NCBI GenBank assembly: GCA_033558025.1
Contig: JAUCEF010000005.1
Coordinates: forward strand, 3,658,001-3,722,000
Source of the DNA: Phytophthora sp. 'mugwort'
Lineage: Eukaryota > Oomycota > Peronosporomycetes > Peronosporales > Peronosporaceae
Length of the DNA stretch: 64,000 bases
Direction: 5' to 3'
Shown: positions 22,615-33,900 of the stretch, piece by piece
Numbering within the stretch: position 1 is the stretch's first letter
How the letters are laid out: each line of letters begins with the position of its first letter
Notes under the pieces: model-generated
Database searches by the model: none
Told to the model about the DNA's origin: nothing
The model's input: only the letters and a program-made list of their open reading frames with translations
Program-made: the position numbers and the translations under genes

Positions 22615-25600
22615 ATGGCGCGGACGCGTGTGACGCACCAGCTGGTGCTAGCGGCGCTGCTGCTGATATTGGCGACCTGCGAGGCGTTCATGCCCATCAT
22701 GAACGCCCTGCAGCGCGCCCGCCAGAACCTCACGGACTTACAGCGGAAGTGGATCGACCCGGATACGGACCCCAAGTACTACAACATCTCGGTGCCCAAG
22801 GGGGCCTTCAACTTTGGCGGCAATTCCAGTTACAACAACGAGTATAAACTCATCTTCTCGGATGAGTTCAACAACTCCAAGCGCACGTTCGAAGCCGGCT
22901 TCGACTCCAAGTGGACGGCTGTGGACATCCGCGATACTACCAACATGGGCCAGCATCACTTCCTTCCCCAGGCCGTGCAGATCGACAAGGGCAACCTCAT
23001 CATCACCACCTCCAAGCCCAAGCATCGCTACCGCGGTTCTAAGTACGTCAGCGGCAGCGTGCAGACGTGGAACAATTTCTGCTACACCGGCGGCTACGTC
23101 GAGGTCAGGGCCATCCTGCCTGGCAAGTGGGGCATCCCTGGCACTTGGCCAGCTATCTGGATCATGGGCAACATCGGTCGTGCGGCGTTCCTCGGGTCAC
23201 AAGACGGCACGTGGCCATGGAGTTTTGACGTCTGCGCCCCGTATGTGGAGAAGGCCGAGAAGGTCAAGCAGAAGATTAATGCCTGTGGTAACCTGACGGA
23301 TAAGCACGACAAGAACTCGTATCCGGAGATGTATGGCTTGAACCCATTCCAGGGCCGTGGTGCCACGGAAATCGATGTGATTGAAGCGCAGATTCGTGCT
23401 CGTGACGAGCCAGCGTTCATTTCGACGTCGCTGCAAATCCGTCCCAGTTTGTATGACGACATGCGTCCGGCTTCCATGTCGCTCCCTGGCCCCGGACAAT
23501 GGTACCAGGGCCTGAAATTCGGCGAGTTTACGCATATCAACAGCGACTACTACGGTGAAATGGGTCTCGACTCCATTTCAGCTCTGACGCAGCTTGAATC
23601 CAATGCGTTCAAATCGTACCACATGTACCGTCTGGACTGGTCGCCTGGTCCAGAAGGTTTCATTCGTTGGTGGATGGACAACAGTTTTGTGTTTGAGATC
23701 CCTGGTTCCGCACTGAACAAGTGGGTTGGAGATGTCCCTCCCCGCGTCATCCCCGTGGAGCCCAGTTACCTTATTCTGAGTACGGCCGTCTCGGAGAAGT
23801 TCTCACCACCGTGTTCAGGTCAAATTTGTGACTCGCTGTGGCCCTCAAACTTCACAATCGACTATGTGCGCGTCTACCAGGGCGAACCGAACCGATACAC
23901 GTCGATTGGATGCAACCCGCAGGCGTATCCGACGTCTGAATGGATCTACGCTCACCCTGTAGAATACGGTCTCCCATGGTATGTCTCGCTGCGCGTGGAC
24001 ATCGGCCTCTTGCAACTATTTGCGGTAATTAATGCGTTCCTCGGTCTCTTCATGGCATTCCGCGGCACATCTCACCCGAAGATCATGTCAGCATACGCCA
24101 GCTCGCTGTGGTTGACTGCATCGTTTTATGGAGCTCTCAGTGCGAGCGCTCCCGAAGACTTTGTCTGGGTCCAGACCGCTATTGCGTGCCTCTGTGGGTT
24201 GGTGCTTGGTAGTCTTTGCTGTTTGGTGTACCCGCTTTCCTTGGGTGCAATGCTTGGACTGTACGGTGGTGTGATGATTAGCCAATTTGTACCGTTGCTG
24301 TCTACGCGAGTGGTTACGGCGATACTAGTCGGTGTGGGCATTGCGCTGGGATCAGCCCCACAGATCGACACGAAGTACGTTGTGATCTTGTCGACGTCTT
24401 GGCTCGGTAGTTTGGCCTTTTTGCTCTCGGTGTCACTTTGGGTGAGTGAAGGCGACATTGCCGAGAATGCGTGGGGTCTCGCTGGCTTCATCTTTAATGG
24501 CGACAACGACGACCATGTCGGCTTTTGCTCGGAACATTGCCTGGCGATGTACGTTCTGCTTGTCGTACTCAGTGCAGTGAGCACTACGTATGGCTTCCTA
24601 CGTATGCGTGGAGTGACGTTGCGCTATAATACGATCAGTGCACGTAAGGCCAAGTTCCCACCAGTGTCTGCGAGCTCTGATGCGCGGGCATGGAGACCTG
24701 ATGATGACGAGATGCCAGGAATGGAGAAGAACACGGTCAACTTCTTCTCGCCGTCCAAGCTGCCGCGCAACATGCAGCAGTTTAGTACCATCTTCCGTAT
24801 TGCCGTCAACGTGCAGCGCTCGTTTGGCTTTCAGCTCGATAACTTCCGTAACCAAACGGAGCACATCGTGATCCTTCTTACTAACAACACGCGTAAGGGT
24901 GGCAACCCGTACCGCAAGCTGCACGATTTGGTCTTCTCCAATTACGACAAATGGTGCTCGAAACTCAAGATCCAGCCTCTGCATTGGAGTGAGCAGCGGG
25001 CGCCTCAAGGTGGTCTTACAAGCGTGGACGAGATTTCGGTGGATTTGTGTCTGTTCTTCTTCATTTGGGGTGAAGCCAGCAACCTGCGTCACTCTCCTGA
25101 ATTCCTGTGCTTCCTTTTTCACAAGATGAAGGAGGAGTTCCCGTCAGTTCGTCACTCGGAGCGTGAAGCTGGATACTTTTTGGACACGGTAGTGACGCCT
25201 GTGTACGGTTTACTGAAGGCCGAGATGACCTCTAAGTACGACCACGAAGATCGTCATAATTATGACGACTTCAACGAGTTCTTCTGGACGAAGGCGTGTC
25301 TGAAGTACGACTACAAGCACGAAGAAGTTATCGATATGACGTCGCCCAACCCGGCGATGATATACCAACAAAAGAAACAGCAGCGTCAAGGTCTGGGTGG
25401 TCTCAGTGGCCGAGGTGGTCTCAACGGTGGTCCAAAGAGCTCGAGTTTCTTTAACAAGCGTAAAAGCATCGCGGAAGGATTCACCGAGACGGCAAAGACT
25501 TTTGTGGAGAAGCGGACGTGGCTACTGCCACTGCGTGCTTTCAATCGTATCTTTAACTTCCACGTGGTCTCGTTCCACTTCTTGGTCGTCCTTGCGTTCG

Positions 25601-28600
25601 CAAATGAGCAAGAAATGAGCTTCCAGCAGTCGTGCAAGATCATGTCGAGCATTTTGATTACCCCCTTTTTGCTCGATATTCTCCGTGATGGACTCGACAT
25701 TTTCGCTGTGTACCATGTGGACCAGAAGGCTTACTCGATTGTGCGGAATGTTGTGCGTATGCTTCTCCACCTGGTTCTTGTGGTGGTGACTTCAATGCTG
25801 TATTGGTACGCAATGGCGTATGGTGGCACGTGGTGGGAGACGTACTATGTGATCGCGGTGGTGTTCCACGTGCCAGGCCTGATTAATTGCGTTATGCAGG
25901 TCATGCCTGGCCTCACCAATTGGACGCGGCACACGACGTTCGTCCCTGTCGCATTCATCCGTGATATTGTGAGCCCAATGAACCGGCTGTACGTCGGTGA
26001 CAACGTATTGGACCCGGAGTCGATGAGCGTGGGCTACCAGTTCTTCTGGGCCTCGCAATTAGCTTGGAAGTTTTACTTCAGCTATAAGTTCGAGATCTAC
26101 CCGCTGGTGGTCCCAAGCTTTTTGCTGTTTGCTGACCATGTGGGAAACAACGTGAGCATTATCACGACGTTGTTCCTTATCTTAGTGAACTGGGTACCGT
26201 TCTTCTTGGTGTTTTGTGTGGATATTACGATTTGGAACTCGATCTGGATGGCCTTCACGGGTACCTTCGTAGGCTTCTCATCGCACATCGGTGAGATTCG
26301 CAACTTTAGCCGCGTTCGTTCAGCGTTTAGCCGCGCTGTGGATGCGTTTAACGCTAAAGTGATCGCCCGAAACTCCAAAACGGGCCTTCAAATTGTGGAA
26401 AACACTGGCATGTCTTATGGCTCGACAGCTCTAGGCCATGAGGTGCTCGATCGTGTTGCGGGTGGAGCGGACCCGACGTCCCGAATTCTGTCCCAGCGTC
26501 GCACTTCTGTGCATGATGACGAGACTCCATTGCTGTCTTTCTCGCGTCGCAAACAGACGCCTATGGAGCGCCAAGCATCGCGTCGTCGCAAGTGGTTCTC
26601 GTTCTCAGTTGCATGGGACACAATCATCGATAGCATGCGCGCGGACGATTTGATCTCGAACAGGGAAAAGTCTCTGCTTCACTTTCACCGTCTCGATGGT
26701 TACCAACGCGAGATTTATCTGCCGCAGTTCCAACTTGCTGGCTGCTTCGAGAACTTCACGTCAAATATTCTTGACATTTACTCGTCGAATGACGGTAACG
26801 TTTCGGAGCGAGTGCTGCAAGACAAGCTACTGGAAATTCTCAGCGAGAACCCGATGGTGGAGGAGTCTCTCGAAGAAATCTGGGAGCTTGCGAACTGGAT
26901 GCTGATCAATGTGCTTGGTCCATGTCATGCAAATGATGTCAAGTACATCACAAGTGTGCTTGACTCGTGGACAGCACGTGGTGTGTTCCGTGCGCTTAAC
27001 CTGCAGAAGGTGGCCCCATGCGGTCGTGCTTTGGCGGCCTTGGTATCGCTTCTGAAGGCTAACGTCCGTTGCTGGAAGAGCAACGCCAAGGATATTCCTG
27101 TACGCAAGGATCCTTCAGACTACGCATCGTTCGAGTTCCCGCAGCAGTCGAGTTCGTACAGGCCTCCACCGTCGGGACTTACAAAGTCAGCTAGTACGAC
27201 AGGTCTTTCATCGTTGGGTCTCGAGCCTCCTCGCCGTAGTCGTGGCTCAGGTGTGGCACGTATTGCACGTATGCAGCAGCAGACGCACAAGCCCGCGGTC
27301 AACATTGGCAAGGTCACGCACTCAATCCCGAGCGCTCACATCATGCAGATTCGTGAACGTGTGCGTATGTTCCTGAACCTAGGAAAGGAGATTCTGGCCC
27401 ATGTCCACGAGCAAGACCCTGTGTACGCTGAAAGCAAGGGCATCTCTGACCGCCTGACGTGGATCCTTACACAAGAGCGTGGGTTTATGTGGGACGACAA
27501 TTACACGGGGGAGCAGATCACGCTTACAGCGTTTGAAAGCCACACTGATGTGGTGCTGTCGCACCTGCACGGACTTTTAACATTGCAGAAGATCGATGCA
27601 GAGCCTCACTCATACGACGCGCGCCGCCGCTTGCTGTTCTTTGTGAACTCGTTGTTTATGGACATGCCGCTGGCGCCGCTGCTCGAGGAAATGAAGTCGT
27701 GGAGCGTCATGACTCCGTTCTATGCCGAAGATGTGCTGTATTCCCGAAAGGATCTGGAGAGTAAACAGGATGGTCTGGACGTGCACACGTTATTGTTTTT
27801 GCAGACACTGTACAAGCGAGACTGGGAGAACTTTTTGGAGCGAGTGAAGCCTAAGAAGAACATTTGGAAGGACCCGGAGACTGCCATCGAGTTGCGTATG
27901 TGGGCTTCTCTGCGTGGTCAGACACTTTCGCGTACAGTGCAGGGTATGATGTACGGTGAAGCTGCCATTCGGCTTCTTGCTGAGATCGAACAAGTTCCGC
28001 AGCAGAAGCTTGAGGAGTTGATCAATACCAAGTTCACTTACGTCGTAGCCTGCCAGATTTACGGACGTCAGAAGAAGAACAACGACCCGAAGGCTAGCGA
28101 CATCGAGTTTTTGCTGCACCGATTCCCGAACCTGCGCGTGGCTTATATTGATGAAGTGCGCGTGAATTACCAGAAGGAACAGTCGTACTTCTCGGTGCTG
28201 ATCAAGGGCGGCGAGGAACTTGGTTCAGTGCATGAGATTTACCGTGTGCGTCTGCCTGGCAACCCCATCTTGGGCGAGGGTAAGCCTGAGAATCAGAACG
28301 CTGCCATTGTGTTTACTCGCGGTGAAAACCTGCAGACCATCGATATGAATCAAGATGGGTACCTCGAAGAGGGATTGAAGATGCGAAACCTGCTCGAAGA
28401 GTTTGACAAGGGTACGGCGGACCGGCCGTACACAATCGTGGGTATCCCGGAGCACATTTTCACAGGAAGTGTGAGTTCGCTGGCGAACTACATGGCGTTG
28501 CAAGAGACGTCATTCGTGACGCTGAGCCAGCGTACGTTGGCGCGCCCGCTGCGAATGCGTCTTCACTACGGTCACCCGGATGTGTTTAACAAGCTTTTCT

Positions 28601-30570
28601 TCATCACCCGTGGTGGGATCAGCAAGGCCAGCAAGGGCATCAACCTCAGTGAAGATATCTTCGCTGGCTACAATAATTGTATGCGTGGCGGATCGGTGAC
28701 TTTCCCTGAATACACAAAGTGCGGCAAGGGGCGTGATGTTGGTATGCAGCAGATCTACAAGTTTGAGGCCAAATTGGCGCAGGGTGCGGCAGAGCAGTCG
28801 TTGTCGCGTGATGTGTATCGGATCAGTCAGCGGTTGGACTTCTTTAAGCTGCTGTCATTCTACTACAACCACGTGGGCTTTTACCTGTCGACGTCGATCA
28901 TCATCTGGACGGTGTATTTCCTGTTGTACTGCAACGTGCTCCGTTCTTTGCTTTCATTGGAGGGTGTTGGCGGCCGTGAACCGGTATTGCTGAGTAAATT
29001 GCAGTTGATGCTGGGTTCGGTAGCGTTCTTCACGACTGCTCCGTTGTTGGCAACAATTTCAGTCGAACGTGGCTTTAAAGCTGCTGTGAACGAAATCCTT
29101 GTTCTTTTCGTGACGGGTGGCCCGCTGTACTTCCTGTTCCATATTGGTACGAAGTGGTTTTACTTTGGTCAGACGATTCTCGCTGGTGGTGCCAAATACC
29201 GTGCGACGGGCCGTGGTTTCGTGACGAAGCACTCTTCTTTTGATGAGCTCTACCGTTTTTACGCTAGCAGCCATCTATACGCTGCTGGGGAGATCGCCAT
29301 TGGTCTTACCGTGTACTACAAGTTCACAGTCGGCTTCCAGTACTTCGCGATGACGTGGTCGCTGTGGCTTGTGTTCGTGTCGTGGTTCTGGTCACCTTTC
29401 TGGTTCAACCCGCTGTCGTTCGAGTGGTCTGATGTCATGGAGGACTTCCGTTTGTGGTTCAAGTGGATGCGTGGTGATGGTGGTAACCCGAACCAGTCGT
29501 GGGAGGCGTGGTTCAAGGAGGAGAACGCGTACTTTTCAACGCTGCGTCCGTGGTCCAAGGCGTGCGTGACGGTTAAGGGGGTATTGTTCGCGTTTATTGC
29601 AATCTCTATCTGTTCAACGAGTGACGAATACCACTCGATCCTGACAGAATCCACGTGGCTTCCGCTGGTTATCTGCTGTGGAATGGCCGCGGTGTACCTA
29701 AGCGCAGAGGCGATCTTTTTCACCTCGTCGCGTCACGGCGAGAATGGACTTGTCCGCTTCCTGAAGCTCATTTTGGTGCTTGTACTGGGCGCTGGTCTCA
29801 TCGTCGCTTTCGTCTACGTGGACGGCATGTGGCAGACTCTGCTGAGCATGGGATACCTCGTAGCGGCTGTAGGCTGCTGGGCGCTTGTGTTGCTTGGCAG
29901 TAACTCGCGCTTTGTCGGCACCCTGTACTTTGTGCACGACGCCGTGTTGGGTCTGGTGACCCTGAGTCTCATTTTGTTGCTCGCAGCGCTCTACGTTCCC
30001 GGCAAGATCCAGACGTGGTTGCTCTACAATAATGCTTTGAGCCGTGGTGTGGTGATTGAGGATATTCTGCGAGCTAACTCGAGCAACGATGACCGTGATG
30101 ACGATCTCTCAGTTCAGCAGATGCGCTCCATCATCATCGAGCAGCAGCGGTTTATTAACGTCCTGACTGCTAGTGGTAGCGAGACGGACATGCACGCTGC
30201 TGGCCCTGGAAAGAAGGACGATCTTATGCACGCAATGAGTGACAACACGCTTAACGCAGTGCTGAGGAACATGTCAGAGACGGAGCTGAGCGCGCTGCAG
30301 GACTCGTCGAGCCGTCTACAAGCCATCATGTCGGAGGAAGAACGCAAGGTCGCGCAGCACAAGCAGCAGCAAGAAGAGCAGAGACGCGCCGAGGCGGGCA
30401 TCAACCCGTCGCTGTCTCGCACGCGTCGTGCCTTCTCCACGAGCGATTTTTCGGCCATCCCGCTGAACGCAAACCCCTTCAACCTCCCGCGCCAAGGTGG
30501 CCCAGCTGCACCCAGCAACGGCACCACCACGAACGGCTCGACCGCTAAGGGACCTCACGCTCGAGCGTAA
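22615..30570 (+). CDS. GH16 (SKN1/KRE6-like)-GT48 beta-1,3-glucan synthase fusion
   Basis: One intronless frame of 2651 codons. A signal peptide-like hydrophobic start (residues 5-24) precedes a SKN1/KRE6-type GH16 domain (about 60-440) with the catalytic signature E252-I-D254-V-I-E257. A cluster of membrane segments follows (about 460-650). Next is the FKS1 N-terminal domain (FIWGEASNLRHSPEFLCFLF at about 816), more membrane segments, and the GT48 catalytic core from about 1670 to 2100 (RRLLFFVNSLFMDMPLAP, LRGQTLSRTVQGMMYGEAA, HYGHPDVFNKLFFITRGGIS). C-terminal membrane segments and a Gln/Ser-rich tail (about 2470-2651) end it. GT48 makes beta-1,3-glucan at the plasma membrane, the main oomycete wall polymer. 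KRE6-like domains act in beta-1,6-glucan formation or branching, so one protein could make and modify the chain. Chitin-poor walls fit. Confidence 0.95.
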   Translation: MARTRVTHQLVLAALLLILATCEAFMPIMNALQRARQNLTDLQRKWIDPDTDPKYYNISVPKGAFNFGGNSSYNNEYKLIFSDEFNNSKRTFEAGFDSKWTAVDIRDTTNMGQHHFLPQAVQIDKGNLIITTSKPKHRYRGSKYVSGSVQTWNNFCYTGGYVEVRAILPGKWGIPGTWPAIWIMGNIGRAAFLGSQDGTWPWSFDVCAPYVEKAEKVKQKINACGNLTDKHDKNSYPEMYGLNPFQGRGATEIDVIEAQIRARDEPAFISTSLQIRPSLYDDMRPASMSLPGPGQWYQGLKFGEFTHINSDYYGEMGLDSISALTQLESNAFKSYHMYRLDWSPGPEGFIRWWMDNSFVFEIPGSALNKWVGDVPPRVIPVEPSYLILSTAVSEKFSPPCSGQICDSLWPSNFTIDYVRVYQGEPNRYTSIGCNPQAYPTSEWIYAHPVEYGLPWYVSLRVDIGLLQLFAVINAFLGLFMAFRGTSHPKIMSAYASSLWLTASFYGALSASAPEDFVWVQTAIACLCGLVLGSLCCLVYPLSLGAMLGLYGGVMISQFVPLLSTRVVTAILVGVGIALGSAPQIDTKYVVILSTSWLGSLAFLLSVSLWVSEGDIAENAWGLAGFIFNGDNDDHVGFCSEHCLAMYVLLVVLSAVSTTYGFLRMRGVTLRYNTISARKAKFPPVSASSDARAWRPDDDEMPGMEKNTVNFFSPSKLPRNMQQFSTIFRIAVNVQRSFGFQLDNFRNQTEHIVILLTNNTRKGGNPYRKLHDLVFSNYDKWCSKLKIQPLHWSEQRAPQGGLTSVDEISVDLCLFFFIWGEASNLRHSPEFLCFLFHKMKEEFPSVRHSEREAGYFLDTVVTPVYGLLKAEMTSKYDHEDRHNYDDFNEFFWTKACLKYDYKHEEVIDMTSPNPAMIYQQKKQQRQGLGGLSGRGGLNGGPKSSSFFNKRKSIAEGFTETAKTFVEKRTWLLPLRAFNRIFNFHVVSFHFLVVLAFANEQEMSFQQSCKIMSSILITPFLLDILRDGLDIFAVYHVDQKAYSIVRNVVRMLLHLVLVVVTSMLYWYAMAYGGTWWETYYVIAVVFHVPGLINCVMQVMPGLTNWTRHTTFVPVAFIRDIVSPMNRLYVGDNVLDPESMSVGYQFFWASQLAWKFYFSYKFEIYPLVVPSFLLFADHVGNNVSIITTLFLILVNWVPFFLVFCVDITIWNSIWMAFTGTFVGFSSHIGEIRNFSRVRSAFSRAVDAFNAKVIARNSKTGLQIVENTGMSYGSTALGHEVLDRVAGGADPTSRILSQRRTSVHDDETPLLSFSRRKQTPMERQASRRRKWFSFSVAWDTIIDSMRADDLISNREKSLLHFHRLDGYQREIYLPQFQLAGCFENFTSNILDIYSSNDGNVSERVLQDKLLEILSENPMVEESLEEIWELANWMLINVLGPCHANDVKYITSVLDSWTARGVFRALNLQKVAPCGRALAALVSLLKANVRCWKSNAKDIPVRKDPSDYASFEFPQQSSSYRPPPSGLTKSASTTGLSSLGLEPPRRSRGSGVARIARMQQQTHKPAVNIGKVTHSIPSAHIMQIRERVRMFLNLGKEILAHVHEQDPVYAESKGISDRLTWILTQERGFMWDDNYTGEQITLTAFESHTDVVLSHLHGLLTLQKIDAEPHSYDARRRLLFFVNSLFMDMPLAPLLEEMKSWSVMTPFYAEDVLYSRKDLESKQDGLDVHTLLFLQTLYKRDWENFLERVKPKKNIWKDPETAIELRMWASLRGQTLSRTVQGMMYGEAAIRLLAEIEQVPQQKLEELINTKFTYVVACQIYGRQKKNNDPKASDIEFLLHRFPNLRVAYIDEVRVNYQKEQSYFSVLIKGGEELGSVHEIYRVRLPGNPILGEGKPENQNAAIVFTRGENLQTIDMNQDGYLEEGLKMRNLLEEFDKGTADRPYTIVGIPEHIFTGSVSSLANYMALQETSFVTLSQRTLARPLRMRLHYGHPDVFNKLFFITRGGISKASKGINLSEDIFAGYNNCMRGGSVTFPEYTKCGKGRDVGMQQIYKFEAKLAQGAAEQSLSRDVYRISQRLDFFKLLSFYYNHVGFYLSTSIIIWTVYFLLYCNVLRSLLSLEGVGGREPVLLSKLQLMLGSVAFFTTAPLLATISVERGFKAAVNEILVLFVTGGPLYFLFHIGTKWFYFGQTILAGGAKYRATGRGFVTKHSSFDELYRFYASSHLYAAGEIAIGLTVYYKFTVGFQYFAMTWSLWLVFVSWFWSPFWFNPLSFEWSDVMEDFRLWFKWMRGDGGNPNQSWEAWFKEENAYFSTLRPWSKACVTVKGVLFAFIAISICSTSDEYHSILTESTWLPLVICCGMAAVYLSAEAIFFTSSRHGENGLVRFLKLILVLVLGAGLIVAFVYVDGMWQTLLSMGYLVAAVGCWALVLLGSNSRFVGTLYFVHDAVLGLVTLSLILLLAALYVPGKIQTWLLYNNALSRGVVIEDILRANSSNDDRDDDLSVQQMRSIIIEQQRFINVLTASGSETDMHAAGPGKKDDLMHAMSDNTLNAVLRNMSETELSALQDSSSRLQAIMSEEERKVAQHKQQQEEQRRAEAGINPSLSRTRRAFSTSDFSAIPLNANPFNLPRQGGPAAPSNGTTTNGSTAKGPHARA

Positions 30571-30933
30571 GTAGATTTCGTAGATATGTTAGACGAACTC
30601 GTAGGTAGAACGAGAATCCCATTCAGACCGTTTGCTTTTTGGATACACGATTTGTTTCCCGTAAAACGTTTTTGTGCATTACATGTAGTACAACAGTTGT
30701 CTGCCTGCACAATAATTGTTTGTTTGTTTGCCACGCTACTCGACACATACATACATGTAGTACTTCGCTGAAGAGTAATAAACACAAATCCCTGCGTTCG
30801 ACCACTGGGGTCGGAATTTTGGTGAGCTGCACGCATGGGAACGATGCCGAAACAGCGGCTATAGCGTCACGTGACTGCCTTCTCGTCTCTGTCTTGGGCG
30901 CGATTGATTTTTGGCTACTACTGGCACTCGTTA
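30571..30933. other. convergent 3' intergenic region
   Basis: 363 bp between the stop codons of the glucan synthase (plus) and the PH-RasGAP gene (minus). It is AT-rich and must hold both 3' UTRs. No gene seen. Confidence 0.6.
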
Positions 30934-33900
30934 TCACTGGTCAGACTGCTTCCTGGACCTGGGCTTTTTGCCAAAACTGCTGAGGAACTTCATGTTGGCA
31001 CTCAACTTCTTCGTCAGTGAGCTTTTTTGGAATGAGTCGACGTTGTACAACACAGCCGACTTGAAATTCTCGACCACTTCAGAGCCGCAGTCACAGTCCT
31101 CTAGCTTGTTCCCAATCTCTTCCAGGTTCTTCTCCGAAATAGACCGAATGGTCTCTAAATCCTCGACCAACTGCGACGAGGACACGTTGGAGTAGATTTT
31201 GCGGCTATCTGAAGCGAAACACTCGTCAATATCTTGGCTTGGTGACATGGCTAAGTTGGCGAAGAGCTGCTGAATCGCGGGCGAGTTCTTCTCGATAAAA
31301 GGATTAAGAACCCTACACGAAAAACAAAGCACGGATGATTGATAAGTACAACTCTCAAGAATCAAAATCATCGGTTGCACGCACTTGAATTGGGGCTCTC
31401 GGTCGCCAAACTTCACACCGGTTGCAGTCTTAAACAGTAGCTTCGTGACGAGCACAAGAACCCGGCGGGTCTCTGGCGGTGGAAGCTGCTTCGTGAGACC
31501 GTACAAATGCGGCGTAGTGATGGCTGGGCATACGAAACGAAGGAAAAGAAAACCTCCGATCACAGCCTACACATGGAGCAGCAAACATGAGTTAACTTTA
31601 ATGAGCATGGGTAAATCGAAATCATTTCACGACACATACCCGAGTCAACGTCGATGCGTCTTCTGCTTCAACACCCTCTTTTGAGCCATCAAAACGACTG
31701 ATGACTTTCGAATTCAGATGTGAGCAAATGTGGAAATACGACGACGGAATCTGCAAACATCGAGTAACAAATTAGCTTCAGCCACGGCGCCACACTCTGA
31801 TCTGCGTGAAAAAACTTACGCAATGAGTATTCTTCATGATCGAATCAATGATGTTTTGACACGTCCGCATGAGGTTGGCAGCGTTGGTGTCTGCTTGAGC
31901 CTCATCGTGCAGTGACTCGTCCTTGTGCGGGTTGAGCTCCATGTCGGCAATTTTCAGCTTACATATCTGGCGAATTGGATCCGAGAGAGCCACCCTAATG
32001 AACTTGGACCCGATGGATTTGCTGTATGTGGAAACTAATCGGCTCGCATAATCGTCAGAGCGGAAGAGCGTTGCCACATTGATGACTGAGGCGACCTCTA
32101 TCTCAATAGCCCAGCGAATAAGGTAGCTGAGACGGTTGCGACTCCCAAAAACCCGGAGGAAGGGAGCAAGCAACAGCATTTTGTCTTCTCGGCCTGCACT
32201 TTGTAGAATTGACGCCACCACCGACATCGTGTCTTCAATCACTAGGGACGGGAGGTCCTTCGGGGTTTGTGAAAAGGGAGCCTGTGTTGCCACCTCGAAG
32301 TCTCCATTGAAGAAGTCGCGTGCCGATCGAGCATGGGAGAAGAGACTGCGTATCCTCGGGCTTGTGCCACTGGACGAACTTGTAGCAGGCGAATCCGCTC
32401 GTAACGCACGCTGCTTGTGAGCCTCTGCAAAATCATCCTCTTTCTTTGATGGTTCGGCGTCGATTCCTTGCCGAATCTCGGCAATAATTTCATCGCTGAT
32501 GACTAACTGGTCTGGCTGGACGGACAGATCCGGCTGGGAGGACACAATAAAGTCCTTCATAACTCGGTGGATCGAGTCCAGGAATCCACTTGCCTCCAAA
32601 AACTGACTATCCGACTGTAGTAGATACATAACCATAATGTTTGGTAAGTAAACACGAAGATAACCCCGGCTAGAGAACGTTTTGTGTCATGTCACGTGAC
32701 TTACCGCCTCAAACTCGGACAGACGCTCAATTTCACCTTCCTCATCTTCATCATCGAGAAAATCGTCTTGTGTAATGGAAAAAATGCTATCATTGCTGTC
32801 GTTTGAGTTGATTTGATTCAGACCAAAATCGCTGACGTCTATAAAAGTATACAAAAAATCGTGTTTTAGAAATCCTTATGCTTCAAGTACAACACATTTT
32901 GTTCTCCACTCACCGGAAACGGAAAGCTGAGATTCGAGGAGCGACGACGCGCTTGAGGCTGTTTTCAATGGAGCCTGGTAAAATCATCACCAATAACAAA
33001 TACAAGTTAGCATCAACGACATGAAACGCAGATGAATATTATGATAAAACAAGCAATTTACCTTCGATGGCTTGTGATCCATTCGGAACGAAGACTGTAA
33101 ATTGCGGGCGATCTCAACGAGCTCCATTGCTTGTTGCTGCAGAAAGTCATTGCCAGCGCTGGCGCCAGAATCAAAGATACTGGCACTGTGTGATCCCTTG
33201 AAACTCGAGGTAACAGAGCCGTCTTCACTGCTTTCACGAGTCGATGACGAGTCTGTGAGCTCATCCTTGGTCAAACTCCGAGCCATTTCTGCCAATTCTG
33301 CTGCTTGCTGCTGAATAGATTCATTCTCCGCTGCGTTATTGCAGCTCGTCGATGTTGCACCGAATGAAGGCGCAGCAGAGTTTGCATGCACATGTTCCTC
33401 AGCAAGTACTGGCACCGGCGCAGTGACTTGCTTGGGAAATTCTGCTACTAACGCCGTCTTCTGCTTATGAGATACCGCGACAGGGTTAGACTTGTGATTA
33501 CGAGATGGCCGCGCCTCGTATTGACTAAATACCTCCGTCTTAACGTCCACTCCTTGGCCGTTTTCAACATCCTGCTTGTGATTTAAGAATGTCTCTGTTG
33601 ATTCCTCCATGACACTTCGATTCTGAATGTTCTCTCTTCGTCCATCTCGCTTGTCAGGGCACACCCCTGCATTTTCTCTCTCATTGTCGTTCTCATTGTC
33701 CTTCTCGTCAGTACTTGGCGAGTTGTCATCTTCTGAAAGCACATCGGAGATAGTCGAGTCTCGAGATATCTTGCATAATTCAATAGCAGTCTCATCCAAC
33801 ATCGTATCCAGATCCAGCTCTTCGTCCCCCACGTCGTATTCTCGAGCGTATCCTTCCGCTTTGGCTTCTCTCATATCTTCCTGCTCCACTTCGGCTTTAG

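Noticed and set aside
23094..30836. Many antisense frames within the glucan synthase gene
   Set aside because: Codon-bias shadows of one continuous 2651-codon frame.
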